From Mycoplasmatota bacterium (GTDB taxonomy: Bacteria; Bacillota_I; Bacilli_A; Izemoplasmatales; Hujiaoplasmataceae): a stretch of 49,534 bases of DNA. Position 1 is the first letter of the stretch, and the number at the start of each line of letters is the position of its first letter. Below the pieces are notes generated by a model. It did no database searches. It was not told the DNA's origin and worked only from the letters and a program-made list of their open reading frames with translations. The stretch covers positions 1-49,534 of the forward strand of contig JAQIBJ010000033.1 of assembly GCA_027859085.1 (NCBI GenBank). The letters run 5' to 3'. A program made the translations under genes and the position numbers. Below are positions 7,544 to 15,671 of the stretch, in pieces.

Positions 7544-9373
7544 ATGAACCTTTTAGACATTAAAGACCCTCAATTTTTAAAAGACTTATCGATTAAAGAA
7601 CTTAACGAATTATCAGAAGAAATTCGTTCTTTTCTTATTGAAAATATTGCAAAAACAGGTGGCCATTTAGCATCTAATTTAGGGGTTGTTGAATTAACAT
7701 TGGCCATTCATAGAGTCTTTAATTCGCCGATTGATAGGATTGTCTTTGATGTTGGACATCAAAGTTATATTCATAAAATACTGACTGGTAGAGCTAAAGA
7801 TTTTACAACGTTAAGAAAATATAAAGGATTATCAGGTTATCAAAAACGCAATGAATCAGTTCATGATCATTGGGAAGCTGGACATTCTTCTACGGCGATT
7901 GCTGCGATTAGTGGATTCGAAGTCTCTAGACAAGAAAAAGACGAGACATATAAAAACATTGCTGTTGTTGGGGATGGTTCATTAAACAGCGGCTTATCTT
8001 TTGAAGCATTAAATTTCTTAGGACATTCAGGGCTGCAACCGATTATTATATTAAATGATAATGACCGTTCAATTTCTAAAAATGTTGGAAGATTAAATAA
8101 AATATTAAATAAAATGCGTAGTTCAAAATTTTATGCATTTGCTAAAAAATCAAAACGTAAATGGCCAAAGTTCATCTATGGCATTAAATTAAGATTATCC
8201 AATACAATTCGCGGATTCGCGAATAACATAACTATTTTTGATGAATTAGGTTTTTCTTATTATGGACCGATTGATGGTCATGACATAAAATCATTAATTA
8301 AATTTCTAGAAATTGCTAAAAACAGAAAAAAACCTATTGTCCTTCATGTGGTCACCACAAAAGGAAAAGGCTATGATCATTCTGAAAAAGATCAATTTGG
8401 TTTATGGCATGGTGTTAAACCTTTTGATGTTGAAACAGGAATACCATTAACAAAAAATAAAGAAAACTTAAGTTCATGGAGTAATATTATATCGAACTAC
8501 ATGATGGCTTATGCAAAAGAAAATAATCGATTAAAGGTTATTGTTCCAGCAATGATTATTGGTTCAGGCTTTTCTGAATTCGAAGAAACTTATCCTGAAA
8601 AGATTATTGATGTAGGTATTTGTGAAGCATTTTCTGTTTGTTTCTCTGCCGCTTTATCGGAAGATAATGATGTCTTTTTACCAATTTATTCTTCATTCTT
8701 ACAAAGGGCATATGATCAAGTTGTTCATGACTTAACCAGACAAAAACTAAAAATTGTTATTGGGGTTGATAGAGCTGGAATTGTAGGTGCAGACGGGGAT
8801 ACCCACCAAGGCATCTATGACATTGCTTATTTAAAACATATCCCTAATATTGAAATAGTTCAGCCATCTAACGCAGTAGAAGCATGGCAATTATTAGATT
8901 ACGCATTTAATCACACCAATCAATCGATTGCGATTAGATATTCAAAAAATAAAACTGAAATATACAATGAAGAAACGTATGAAGCCATTACAAAACCAAC
9001 ATGGATTTCTTATTTAAATAGTGGCGATGTGAATTTGATAGCGTATGGCGATAATTTTACAAGAATGAAAAAGTATATTGATACACATAAACTTAAAATC
9101 AATCTATACAATGCTTTGTTTATCAAACCAATGGATGAATTGATGATTAATAAGATTGTAAAAACCAAATTAAAAACATTTGTATTAGAAGATGTCACTA
9201 AAATATCTGGGCTTGGTTCTTCAGTCTTAGAATATCTGTCAGATAATGATTTATCCTTAGATTTAAAAATATTAGGGTTACCTGATGAGTTTATAGATCA
9301 TGGGACACAAGAACAAATCTATAAAAAATATCATTTAGATGAAGAGAGTATTGTTAAAAAAATACTTGGTTAA
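7544..9373 (+). CDS. dxs: 1-deoxy-D-xylulose-5-phosphate synthase
   Basis: 609 residues, normal for DXS, the thiamine-diphosphate enzyme that condenses pyruvate and glyceraldehyde-3-phosphate in the first step of the MEP isoprenoid pathway. Visible motifs: GGHLASNLGVVELT, FDVGHQSY, EAGHSSTA, the ThDP motif GDGSLN...NDND, YSSFLQRAYDQ, DRAGIVGADGDTHQG and the C-terminal transketolase domain. Two usually conserved stretches differ: NDNDRSIS, where M usually precedes SIS, and CEAFSV where AEQHAV is usual; the catalytic glutamate is kept. The start is one base after the xseB stop. ispH, which encodes the last MEP enzyme, lies at 11325-12200. Confidence 0.93.
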   Translation: MNLLDIKDPQFLKDLSIKELNELSEEIRSFLIENIAKTGGHLASNLGVVELTLAIHRVFNSPIDRIVFDVGHQSYIHKILTGRAKDFTTLRKYKGLSGYQKRNESVHDHWEAGHSSTAIAAISGFEVSRQEKDETYKNIAVVGDGSLNSGLSFEALNFLGHSGLQPIIILNDNDRSISKNVGRLNKILNKMRSSKFYAFAKKSKRKWPKFIYGIKLRLSNTIRGFANNITIFDELGFSYYGPIDGHDIKSLIKFLEIAKNRKKPIVLHVVTTKGKGYDHSEKDQFGLWHGVKPFDVETGIPLTKNKENLSSWSNIISNYMMAYAKENNRLKVIVPAMIIGSGFSEFEETYPEKIIDVGICEAFSVCFSAALSEDNDVFLPIYSSFLQRAYDQVVHDLTRQKLKIVIGVDRAGIVGADGDTHQGIYDIAYLKHIPNIEIVQPSNAVEAWQLLDYAFNHTNQSIAIRYSKNKTEIYNEETYEAITKPTWISYLNSGDVNLIAYGDNFTRMKKYIDTHKLKINLYNALFIKPMDELMINKIVKTKLKTFVLEDVTKISGLGSSVLEYLSDNDLSLDLKILGLPDEFIDHGTQEQIYKKYHLDEESIVKKILG

Positions 9374-9385
9374 AAGGCGGTATTT

Positions 9386-11065
9386 ATGTTAAAAAAACTG
9401 AAAATTAAACATTTTGCAATCATTGATGATTTAGAATTAGACTTTTATTCTGGGATGACTGTTTTAACTGGAGAAACTGGTGCTGGTAAAAGTATTATTA
9501 TTGATGCTATTTCTTTGTTACTAGGAGTAAGGGCAGACAAATCAATGATCCGTTCAAACGCTGAAGAAGCTGTTGTTGAAGGGTTATTTACTATTGAGAG
9601 TAAAGCTTTAAAGAATCTTTTAGATCATAACGAAATTGATTATGGTGAAGAAATAACACTTTCAAGAACAATCTCTAAAGACAATCAAAATGTTATTAAA
9701 ATCAATAATCAAAGAGTCACTTTAAAATTGGTTAATGAGATGTCTGGGTATTTAGCAGATATTCATTCTCAATTTGATACGACTCAACTCGTGCATCCCG
9801 AACAATACTTAAAACTTATTGACAATTTTAGAAAAGATAAAGTTAGTGAATATTTGAATTCATATAAATACCAATTAAATGAGTATTTAGATGCTTATAA
9901 AGATTATGAAAATCTAAAAAATAAGCGACAACAAACACTTCAAGAATTGGATTTATATCAATTTCAGTTAAAAGAATTATCTGATTTAGGTTTATCTGAT
10001 GGTGAATTAGAAGCACTTAAAGATAAAGTTAATGTTTTAGACAATATTGATAAAATCAATTATAACTTAGCTGAAAGCTATTCAATGATTAATGATCAAG
10101 GTTTATTAGAAAACCTTTATCATATAAAAAATAATATCGAAGAAATATCAGAAACTACAAAAGATTTAAAAGACATTAGTGAACGCATGAATAATCTTTA
10201 TTATGAATTAAAAGACATCAATGATGAAATCGAGGATAAACAAGAATCACTTGATTATGATCCAAGTGAATTAGAATCCATGAATGAACGCATCAATGAA
10301 TTAGAAAAAATTCAAAAAAAATATCAGAAATCAATCTCTGAATTAAAAATATATCAAGAAGAATTAACCGAATTGATTGAAGAGATTGAAAACTACGATG
10401 ACTTAATTTTACAAAAAGAAAAACAAGTAGAAGATAAATATCAATTACTTGTTGATCAGGCAGAGCAATTATCAAATTTAAGAAAAACCATTGCTGAAAA
10501 AATTACTGTAGAAATCATTGAAACATTAAAAGAACTTGAGATTAAACATGCTGATTTTAAAATAGAATTTGAAGACATTGAATTTAAAGATAAATTTAAT
10601 CGTGAAATCTTTAAAGCAGATGGTGTTGATCGTGTCGATTTCATTATTTCAACCAATAAAGGAGAACCGCTTAAATCTCTTTCAAGAACTGCCAGTGGTG
10701 GTGAAATGAGCCGTGTGATGTTAACCTTTAAGACTATCTTTGCCAAGAATCAGAAGATACCAACCATTATATTTGATGAAATCGATACAGGAATAAGTGG
10801 TTATATCGCTAAACAAATTGGTAGAAAAATCTCGCAAACTGCTAAGTTTGCTCAAGTGATTTCAATCACCCATATACCACAAGTTGTGGCTGAAGGGATT
10901 CACCATATTTGCATAAAAAAAGATATCATTGATGATAAAACCAAGATATCTGTTGCTTACTTAAATTATGATGAACGTGTTGAAGAAATAGCGAAGATGA
11001 TGAGTGCTGACTCAGTCACTAATGCCGCAAGAGATATTGCTAAAGAACTATTAATAAGAAGCTAA
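9386..11065 (+). CDS. recN: DNA repair protein RecN
   Basis: 559 residues with the SMC-like RecN layout: N-terminal ATPase half with Walker A GETGAGKS (about residues 30-37), a long coiled coil (about 150-380, rich in E, L, K and I), then the C-terminal ATPase half with signature TASGGEMSR, Walker B IIFDEIDTGISG and the ISITHIPQVVA switch. RecN acts early in recombinational repair of double-strand breaks by tethering DNA. It is the last gene of the nusB operon, as in Bacillus, 12 bp after dxs with SD AAGGCGG. A strong terminator follows. Confidence 0.94.
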   Translation: MLKKLKIKHFAIIDDLELDFYSGMTVLTGETGAGKSIIIDAISLLLGVRADKSMIRSNAEEAVVEGLFTIESKALKNLLDHNEIDYGEEITLSRTISKDNQNVIKINNQRVTLKLVNEMSGYLADIHSQFDTTQLVHPEQYLKLIDNFRKDKVSEYLNSYKYQLNEYLDAYKDYENLKNKRQQTLQELDLYQFQLKELSDLGLSDGELEALKDKVNVLDNIDKINYNLAESYSMINDQGLLENLYHIKNNIEEISETTKDLKDISERMNNLYYELKDINDEIEDKQESLDYDPSELESMNERINELEKIQKKYQKSISELKIYQEELTELIEEIENYDDLILQKEKQVEDKYQLLVDQAEQLSNLRKTIAEKITVEIIETLKELEIKHADFKIEFEDIEFKDKFNREIFKADGVDRVDFIISTNKGEPLKSLSRTASGGEMSRVMLTFKTIFAKNQKIPTIIFDEIDTGISGYIAKQIGRKISQTAKFAQVISITHIPQVVAEGIHHICIKKDIIDDKTKISVAYLNYDERVEEIAKMMSADSVTNAARDIAKELLIRS

Positions 11066-11072
11066 AAAAAAT

Positions 11073-11098
11073 GCACTTCATTGAGAAGTGCTTTTTTT
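11073..11098. terminator. Bidirectional terminator between recN and the ispH operon
   Basis: GCACTTC (11073-11079) and GAAGTGC (11085-11091) form a 7-bp stem with loop ATTGA, followed by seven T. A run of A on the left side gives a U-tract on the minus strand too, so it can end both convergent units. Confidence 0.88.
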
Positions 11099-11255
11099 AA
11101 CCCACTAATACATCAACCATTGACCAGACAGCTGCAAGTAACATTCCAAGGAACATACCGACTGCTAAAATCAGTAAAACGAATTTACCGAATTTACTTT
11201 TGGTTGGATTATATGTCTTAATATCTTCTTTTGCTTGTTTTTTATTATTAGCCAT
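11097..11255 (-). CDS. Small single-pass membrane protein of unknown function
   Basis: A 52-codon minus-strand gene below most ORF length cutoffs. It starts at ATG (complement of 11253-11255) behind a good SD, GAGGTGA. The protein has a charged N-terminus (MANNKKQAKEDIKTYNPTK), then one hydrophobic helix from about residue 25 to 50 (FVLLILAVGMFLGMLLAAV), ending VDVLVG. Its stop lies in the bidirectional terminator. It follows ispH by 69 bp on the same strand and is probably cotranscribed. I do not recognise the family; in layout it resembles the short one-helix proteins of Firmicutes such as DUF4044. Confidence 0.75.
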   Translation of the reverse strand: MANNKKQAKEDIKTYNPTKSKFGKFVLLILAVGMFLGMLLAAVWSMVDVLVG

Positions 11256-11324
11256 TATTTCACCTCAATTAATCTATGTATTAAACATTAACATTATAAA
11301 CTAAAAACTATAAAAAATAAAGTC

Positions 11325-12200
11325 TTAATTATTATTAGAATAGCTTTTAAAGAAAGCAATGACTTCTTTTGTTAAATATTCTGGTGTAGAAGCCCCTGAA
11401 GATACAGATACAATCTTAACATCTTTTAAGTCAATGGGATTAATATCATCCACAGATTGAATCAAAAATGTTTTTGTATGAGTTATCTCTTTAGATAATT
11501 TAGCTAAGTTCTTGGAATTGTTAGATCTAGTATCACCAACAATATAACATAAATCAACATCTTCATTAGACTTGATAATTGCATTTTGTCTGATGCGGGT
11601 TGCATTACAGATTTCTTCAGTAATGATGATGTCTTGGTATTTATCTTTTAATGCTAAATGTATATTAAAGATGTCTTTAATACTAAATGTTGTTTGATTG
11701 GTTACAAATACAGGTTCTTTAATGTCTAAATCTTTGATATCTGATGCGTGTTCAACTAAATAGACATTTTCACCAAGTGATAACGATGCATTGGTTTCAG
11801 GATGGTCCTTTTTTCCAATATAGATGACATGATAACCTTTGTTTAAATATGCTTTGATTAAATCATGGGTCACATACACATCTTGACAAGTTGCATCCAC
11901 TAAGGAAAGATTTTTTTCTTTTATTTTTTCAATGACATCAATAGGTGTTCCATGAGCTGATATCACGATAGTTCCAGAATCAATCTCATCAATAAATGCC
12001 ATACGAGACTTTGAACGATCATCTAGTGTAATAGCGCCTAATTCAGTTAATTCATCAACAACATGCTTATTATGAACGATATACCCTAGAACATAAATTG
12101 GTTTAGGATATTCATTAGATTTTAAAATATCTTTAACTTTTTCTATTGCAAAGTGTACGCCTTTGCAAAAACCACGAGGGCGAATATCTCTTACAATCAT
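11325..12200 (-). CDS. ispH: 4-hydroxy-3-methylbut-2-enyl diphosphate reductase
   Basis: A 291-residue IspH (LytB) enzyme, the last step of the MEP pathway, giving IPP and DMAPP. The three cysteines that hold the [4Fe-4S] cluster are present in RGFCKGV, DATCQDV and EEICNATR; other conserved parts are GYIVHNKHVVDEL, ISAHGTP, GKKDHPET, VGDTRSNN and SVSSGAST. The start is ATG behind AGAGGTAA. It is divergent from a CshB-like DEAD-box helicase, an adjacency also known in Bacillus (ispH, yqfQ, cshB). With dxs this shows that the organism uses the MEP route. Confidence 0.95.
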   Translation of the reverse strand: MIVRDIRPRGFCKGVHFAIEKVKDILKSNEYPKPIYVLGYIVHNKHVVDELTELGAITLDDRSKSRMAFIDEIDSGTIVISAHGTPIDVIEKIKEKNLSLVDATCQDVYVTHDLIKAYLNKGYHVIYIGKKDHPETNASLSLGENVYLVEHASDIKDLDIKEPVFVTNQTTFSIKDIFNIHLALKDKYQDIIITEEICNATRIRQNAIIKSNEDVDLCYIVGDTRSNNSKNLAKLSKEITHTKTFLIQSVDDINPIDLKDVKIVSVSSGASTPEYLTKEVIAFFKSYSNNN

Positions 12201-12217
12201 GTTTTACCTCTTATTCG

Positions 12218-12246
12218 TTTACTTTAAACCTTTTCTATTATATAAT
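12218..12246 (+). promoter_or_regulatory. Promoter of the DEAD-box helicase operon
   Basis: TTTACT at 12218-12223, a 17 bp spacer and TATAAT at 12241-12246. Transcription would start near 12253, which rules out the longer upstream reading frame start at 12146. Confidence 0.75.
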
Positions 12247-12277
12247 AGTTATGAGAAAATTACAAAGAAGGTATCTT

Positions 12278-13567
12278 ATGAAGAAATTTAGAAAGACTTA
12301 TTTGAATGACGCTTTAGCTGGTATTCATTTTTCAGAACTGACAGATGTTCAAGAAAAAGTGTATGAACTAGACAAACAAAAGCGAAATTTAATCGTAGAA
12401 GCAAAAACCGGATCAGGTAAAACACATGCATTCTTACTACCAATACTCGATCAATTGGAAGAAAATGCTGATTATGTACAAGCTATTATTTTAGCACCAA
12501 CAAGAGAACTAGCGGCTCAAATTCATCGGTTTCTTAAAGAATTAACAGATTATTCACCAACTGAAATTAAAGTTGATTTGATTACTGGTGGTATTGATCG
12601 TGACCAAATAATTGAGAAACTAGGTCATCGTCAACCCGATATTGTTATTGGAACACCAGGTAGAATTCATGATTTAGTGTTTAAAGAAAATGTATTGAAA
12701 ATACATCAAGCCAACTACTTTATCATTGATGAAGCGGATATGGCTTTAGATGAAAACTTTGTTGATGAACTATCAAACTTAGCCAATGTATCGACAACGG
12801 CTAAAAAAATGGTTTTTTCAGCAACCATTCCTGAACGTTTTACATCATTCTTAAAAAAATATTTAGACAATCCAATCACTATGAGTGTTCACCCAGAAGA
12901 AATTTCTAATTTAAACATCGAGCATTTCTTTATCAAATCTAGAGAAAAAGAGCGTCAAGTTGTTTTAAAAGAAATTATCTCAGCTGTGAATCCTTATTTA
13001 GCGATTATTTTTTGTAATAAAAAAGAATCTGCTGAAGAAGTTTACCAGTTATTGGTAAATCAAGGTGAAAATGTTGCGTTGTTCCATGGTGGCATTGCTT
13101 ACAGAAAAAGAAAACAATTGATTCAAAGAATCAATCAATTGGACTTTCAATACATTGTTGCGACAGATATTTTAGCGAGAGGTATTGATATTATTGGTGT
13201 GTCTCATATCATTAACTATGAATTACCCAATGATATTGAGTTTTATATTCATAGAACAGGAAGAACTGGTCGCGTGAATATGGACGGACAAGCCATTTCA
13301 ATTTATGAATTTGATGATAATAAGTATTTGGATAAATTAGAACATATGGGTGTTCAATCATCTTATAAAGAAATTAAAGATAAACAATTGGTGGAAGCGA
13401 GACAAAGAAACAAACGTGATTCTCGAGATTGGAAAGAAAATGAACTCGATCGTTTGGCCAAACAAAAAGTTAAAAAACCGACAAAAGTAAAACCTGGTTA
13501 TAAGAAAAAATATAAAGAAAAAATCGCTATTGAAAAGAAAAAATTACATCGGAAGATGAAAAAATGA
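12278..13567 (+). CDS. cshB: DEAD-box ATP-dependent RNA helicase, CshB-like
   Basis: 429 residues from ATG at 12278, chosen for its AAGAAGG SD and because the promoter lies downstream of the other in-frame starts. The helicase motifs are complete: Q motif region FSELTDVQ, I AKTGSGKT, Ia APTRELAAQ, TPGR, II DEAD, III SAT, V ATDILARGIDI and VI HRTGRTGR. A lysine-rich tail follows from about residue 370, likely for RNA binding. Such helicases act in ribosome assembly, mRNA decay and cold adaptation. The position beside ispH supports CshB; a generic helicase name would also do. It overlaps trmL by 4 bp (ATGA). Confidence 0.88.
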   Translation: MKKFRKTYLNDALAGIHFSELTDVQEKVYELDKQKRNLIVEAKTGSGKTHAFLLPILDQLEENADYVQAIILAPTRELAAQIHRFLKELTDYSPTEIKVDLITGGIDRDQIIEKLGHRQPDIVIGTPGRIHDLVFKENVLKIHQANYFIIDEADMALDENFVDELSNLANVSTTAKKMVFSATIPERFTSFLKKYLDNPITMSVHPEEISNLNIEHFFIKSREKERQVVLKEIISAVNPYLAIIFCNKKESAEEVYQLLVNQGENVALFHGGIAYRKRKQLIQRINQLDFQYIVATDILARGIDIIGVSHIINYELPNDIEFYIHRTGRTGRVNMDGQAISIYEFDDNKYLDKLEHMGVQSSYKEIKDKQLVEARQRNKRDSRDWKENELDRLAKQKVKKPTKVKPGYKKKYKEKIAIEKKKLHRKMKK

Positions 13568-14082
13568 GTTTAAATGTCGTTTTATTTCAACCCGAAATCC
13601 CTCAAAATACTGGCAATATTATGCGTACTTGTGCAGGGACAGATGTTTGCTTACATCTTATAAAACCACTTGGATTTAAATTAGATCCCAAGTATTTAAA
13701 AAGAGTAGCGGTTAATTATTTAAACATTGTAAATTATTTTGTCTACGATGATTTTGAAGACTTTCTAAGTAAAAATGATGGAGAATTTTACTTTATCACT
13801 AGATATGGTAAAAAACCTCCAAGATCATTTGATTTTAAAAAAGTAGAGAAAGACATCTATTTGATATTTGGAAGAGAATCTACCGGGATTCCTAAACCAA
13901 TTTTAAGAAATCATTTAGATAATTGTATTCGTCTACCCATGAATGATAAGATACGTTCACTTAATCTTGCCAATACGGTTGCCATTATGGTATATGAAGT
14001 ATTGGGTCAATTAGATTACTTAAATCTCTCAAAAACTGAACCTGAAACATTAAAAGGTGAAGATTGGCTACTAGAAGAGTAG
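13564..14082 (+). CDS. trmL: tRNA (cytidine/uridine-2'-O-)-methyltransferase TrmL
   Basis: A 172-residue minimal SPOUT methyltransferase that methylates the 2'-O of the wobble base of tRNA-Leu with S-adenosylmethionine. It shows the family N-terminus (VVLFQPEIPQNTGNIMRTC), the GRESTGIP loop and the knot-forming C-terminal motif with IRLPM and RSLNLANTVAIMVYE. Length is typical (150-170). It overlaps the helicase stop (ATGA) and ends just ahead of the DUF402 gene. Confidence 0.9.
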   Translation: MSLNVVLFQPEIPQNTGNIMRTCAGTDVCLHLIKPLGFKLDPKYLKRVAVNYLNIVNYFVYDDFEDFLSKNDGEFYFITRYGKKPPRSFDFKKVEKDIYLIFGRESTGIPKPILRNHLDNCIRLPMNDKIRSLNLANTVAIMVYEVLGQLDYLNLSKTEPETLKGEDWLLEE

Positions 14083-14090
14083 GTGGAAAT

Positions 14091-14654
14091 ATGCAAGTCA
14101 ATATTGGAGATAACATCATTATTCAAAGCTATAAACACAACCAACAATTACATCGAATATGGAAACATGAAACCATCATTGAAGATAATGATGATTACAT
14201 CGTTGTAGCTAATAAAAGAACTAAAGTTGTTGAAGCAAATGGACGATTTTGGTATACAAGAGAACCATCAGTTTCATTCTTTTTTAAACATCACTGGTAC
14301 AATGTTATTGCCATTTTAAAAAAGGAAAAAATAACGTTTTATTGTAATATGGCTTCACCAGCTTTAATTGATGATGAAGCGATTAAATATATAGATTATG
14401 ATTTAGACTTAAGAGTTGATAGTGACTTTAGTTATCGTGTGGTTGATATTCATGAATTTAAAATGCATTCTAAAGAAATGGATTACAGTGATAGAATCAC
14501 AAGAATACTCGCAAAAGAGACTTTACACCTTAGATCTAGAATCGATCAACAGACTTATCCATTTAATCATGATTTGATAAGAAAACTATATAATCGTTTT
14601 ATTACAATCGAAGAAGAAAAAAAGCAAATTGAAAAAGTATATAAAAACGTTTGA
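14091..14654 (+). CDS. DUF402 nucleoside tri-/diphosphate phosphatase (Ntdp-like)
   Basis: 187 residues from ATG at 14091, which sits 4 bases after AGGTGG; a TTG nine codons upstream lies within trmL and is less likely. The DUF402 hallmarks are visible: NIGDNIIIQSYKHN at the start, R-x-F-WYTREPSV, FFKHHWYNVI, and the central DYDLDLRV stretch with acidic metal-binding residues. Proteins of this size in Bacilli hydrolyse nucleoside di- and triphosphates. The gene follows trmL in the same operon. Confidence 0.8.
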   Translation: MQVNIGDNIIIQSYKHNQQLHRIWKHETIIEDNDDYIVVANKRTKVVEANGRFWYTREPSVSFFFKHHWYNVIAILKKEKITFYCNMASPALIDDEAIKYIDYDLDLRVDSDFSYRVVDIHEFKMHSKEMDYSDRITRILAKETLHLRSRIDQQTYPFNHDLIRKLYNRFITIEEEKKQIEKVYKNV

Positions 14655-14703
14655 TAAATCACGAATACTGTAAATAGAGATGGCTTTATTAAATCAATTA
14701 TGG

Positions 14704-14778
14704 TATAATTTCTATTGGCAAATATAAAAGAAGAAAGAAGGGATTTATAGTTTATTATTTTAAACTATAGAGACAATT
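14704..14778 (+). promoter_or_regulatory. Leader of the pseudouridine synthase gene: -10 box, SD, hairpin, start
   Basis: An extended -10 (TGGTATAAT, TATAAT at 14704-14709) is followed by a purine-rich SD (AAGAAGGGA, ending 14743). The ATG is 35 bases further on. Between them TATAGTTTA (14746-14754) and TAAACTATA (14761-14769) form a 9-bp stem with a six-base loop; folding it reduces the SD-to-AUG gap to about 11 bases. Confidence 0.5.
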
Positions 14779-15639
14779 ATGGAACTTATTTATAAAGTAA
14801 AAAAACCGGAAACGATTCAGCGTTTTATTAAAGAAAATCATATTCCAACAAGCATCTTAGAACGTGATGAAAAATTTTATAAAATTTATGTTAATAAAAA
14901 AATAAGATCACGTAAAGATACAGTTAGAAAAGGCGATAAAATTCACTTCCAAATTATAGATGAGGAATTGGAAAAAATCATGCCACAAGACTTACCTTTG
15001 GAGATTGTTTATGAAGATGAACAAATCTTAATTGTCAATAAACCAGTGAATATGAAAATGATGATTTCAAAAAAACATCAAAAAGAAACATTGGCCAATG
15101 CAATTATGCATCACTATAAACAAAATAAAATTAATGCTAAATTACATTTTATCAATCGTCTAGATACTGATACATCAGGGATTGTTATGTTGGTCAAACA
15201 TAAATTCATTAAATTCTTATTGAGTGATAAGTTTGATAATGAAGTTGTTTTCAAATATAAAGCGATTGTTGATGGAGAAGTTCCTGTAAAAGATTTCAAT
15301 ATTTGCTTACCAATTAGTATAATGAAAGAATCAAATTTAAGAGAAGTTTCTGAAGCCGGAAAAGACTGTGAAACAAAATACAAAGTCGTTAAAGAGTGGA
15401 AAAGTTTCTCTTTACTAGATATTGAAGTAAAAAATAAAATTACCCACCAAATAAAAGTGCATTTAGCACATTTTGATTTTCCAATTGTTGGTGATAAATA
15501 TTATAATAAAAATAAATATCCTGTGAAGCGGTTATTACTTCATAATTCACAAGTGAAGTTCACACACCCGATTACAGAAGAATCAATTATTGTAAAAACA
15601 GAATTACCTGAAGCGTTTGAAGAATTCACAATGATATAA
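14779..15639 (+). CDS. RluA-family 23S rRNA/tRNA pseudouridine synthase
   Basis: A 286-residue protein of the RluA/RluD family: an S4-like N-terminal part (about 1-75) and the catalytic domain, with the active-site aspartate in INRLDTDTSGIV (usual form HRLDxDTSG, here N for H), then KYKVVKEWKSFSLLDIEVKNK-type strands and HQIKVHLAHFDFPIVGD. It converts specific uridines of rRNA or tRNA to pseudouridine; which site cannot be told from sequence. It has its own promoter and an unusual leader, and faces the M42 peptidase across a shared terminator. Confidence 0.87.
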   Translation: MELIYKVKKPETIQRFIKENHIPTSILERDEKFYKIYVNKKIRSRKDTVRKGDKIHFQIIDEELEKIMPQDLPLEIVYEDEQILIVNKPVNMKMMISKKHQKETLANAIMHHYKQNKINAKLHFINRLDTDTSGIVMLVKHKFIKFLLSDKFDNEVVFKYKAIVDGEVPVKDFNICLPISIMKESNLREVSEAGKDCETKYKVVKEWKSFSLLDIEVKNKITHQIKVHLAHFDFPIVGDKYYNKNKYPVKRLLLHNSQVKFTHPITEESIIVKTELPEAFEEFTMI

Positions 15640-15646
15640 AAAAAAT

Positions 15647-15671
15647 AAAGGCCTAATTTTTTTAGGCCTTT
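15647..15671. terminator. Terminator between two convergent genes
   Basis: AAAGGCCTAA (15647-15656) pairs with TTAGGCCTTT (15662-15671) around a five-T loop. The A-run to the left gives a U-tract on the minus strand, so it mainly serves the M42 peptidase gene, whose stop codon lies in the stem; it can also stop plus-strand transcripts. Confidence 0.85.

Noticed and set aside
10456-10746. Minus-strand reading frame inside recN, and similar antisense frames within other genes
   Set aside because: They are shadows of strongly conserved genes on the other strand, with no SD and no recognisable product.
12146-12277. Longer N-terminus for the DEAD-box helicase starting at 12146
   Set aside because: The promoter -10 at 12241-12246 lies downstream of it, the extension overlaps ispH on the other strand, and ATG 12278 has its own SD.
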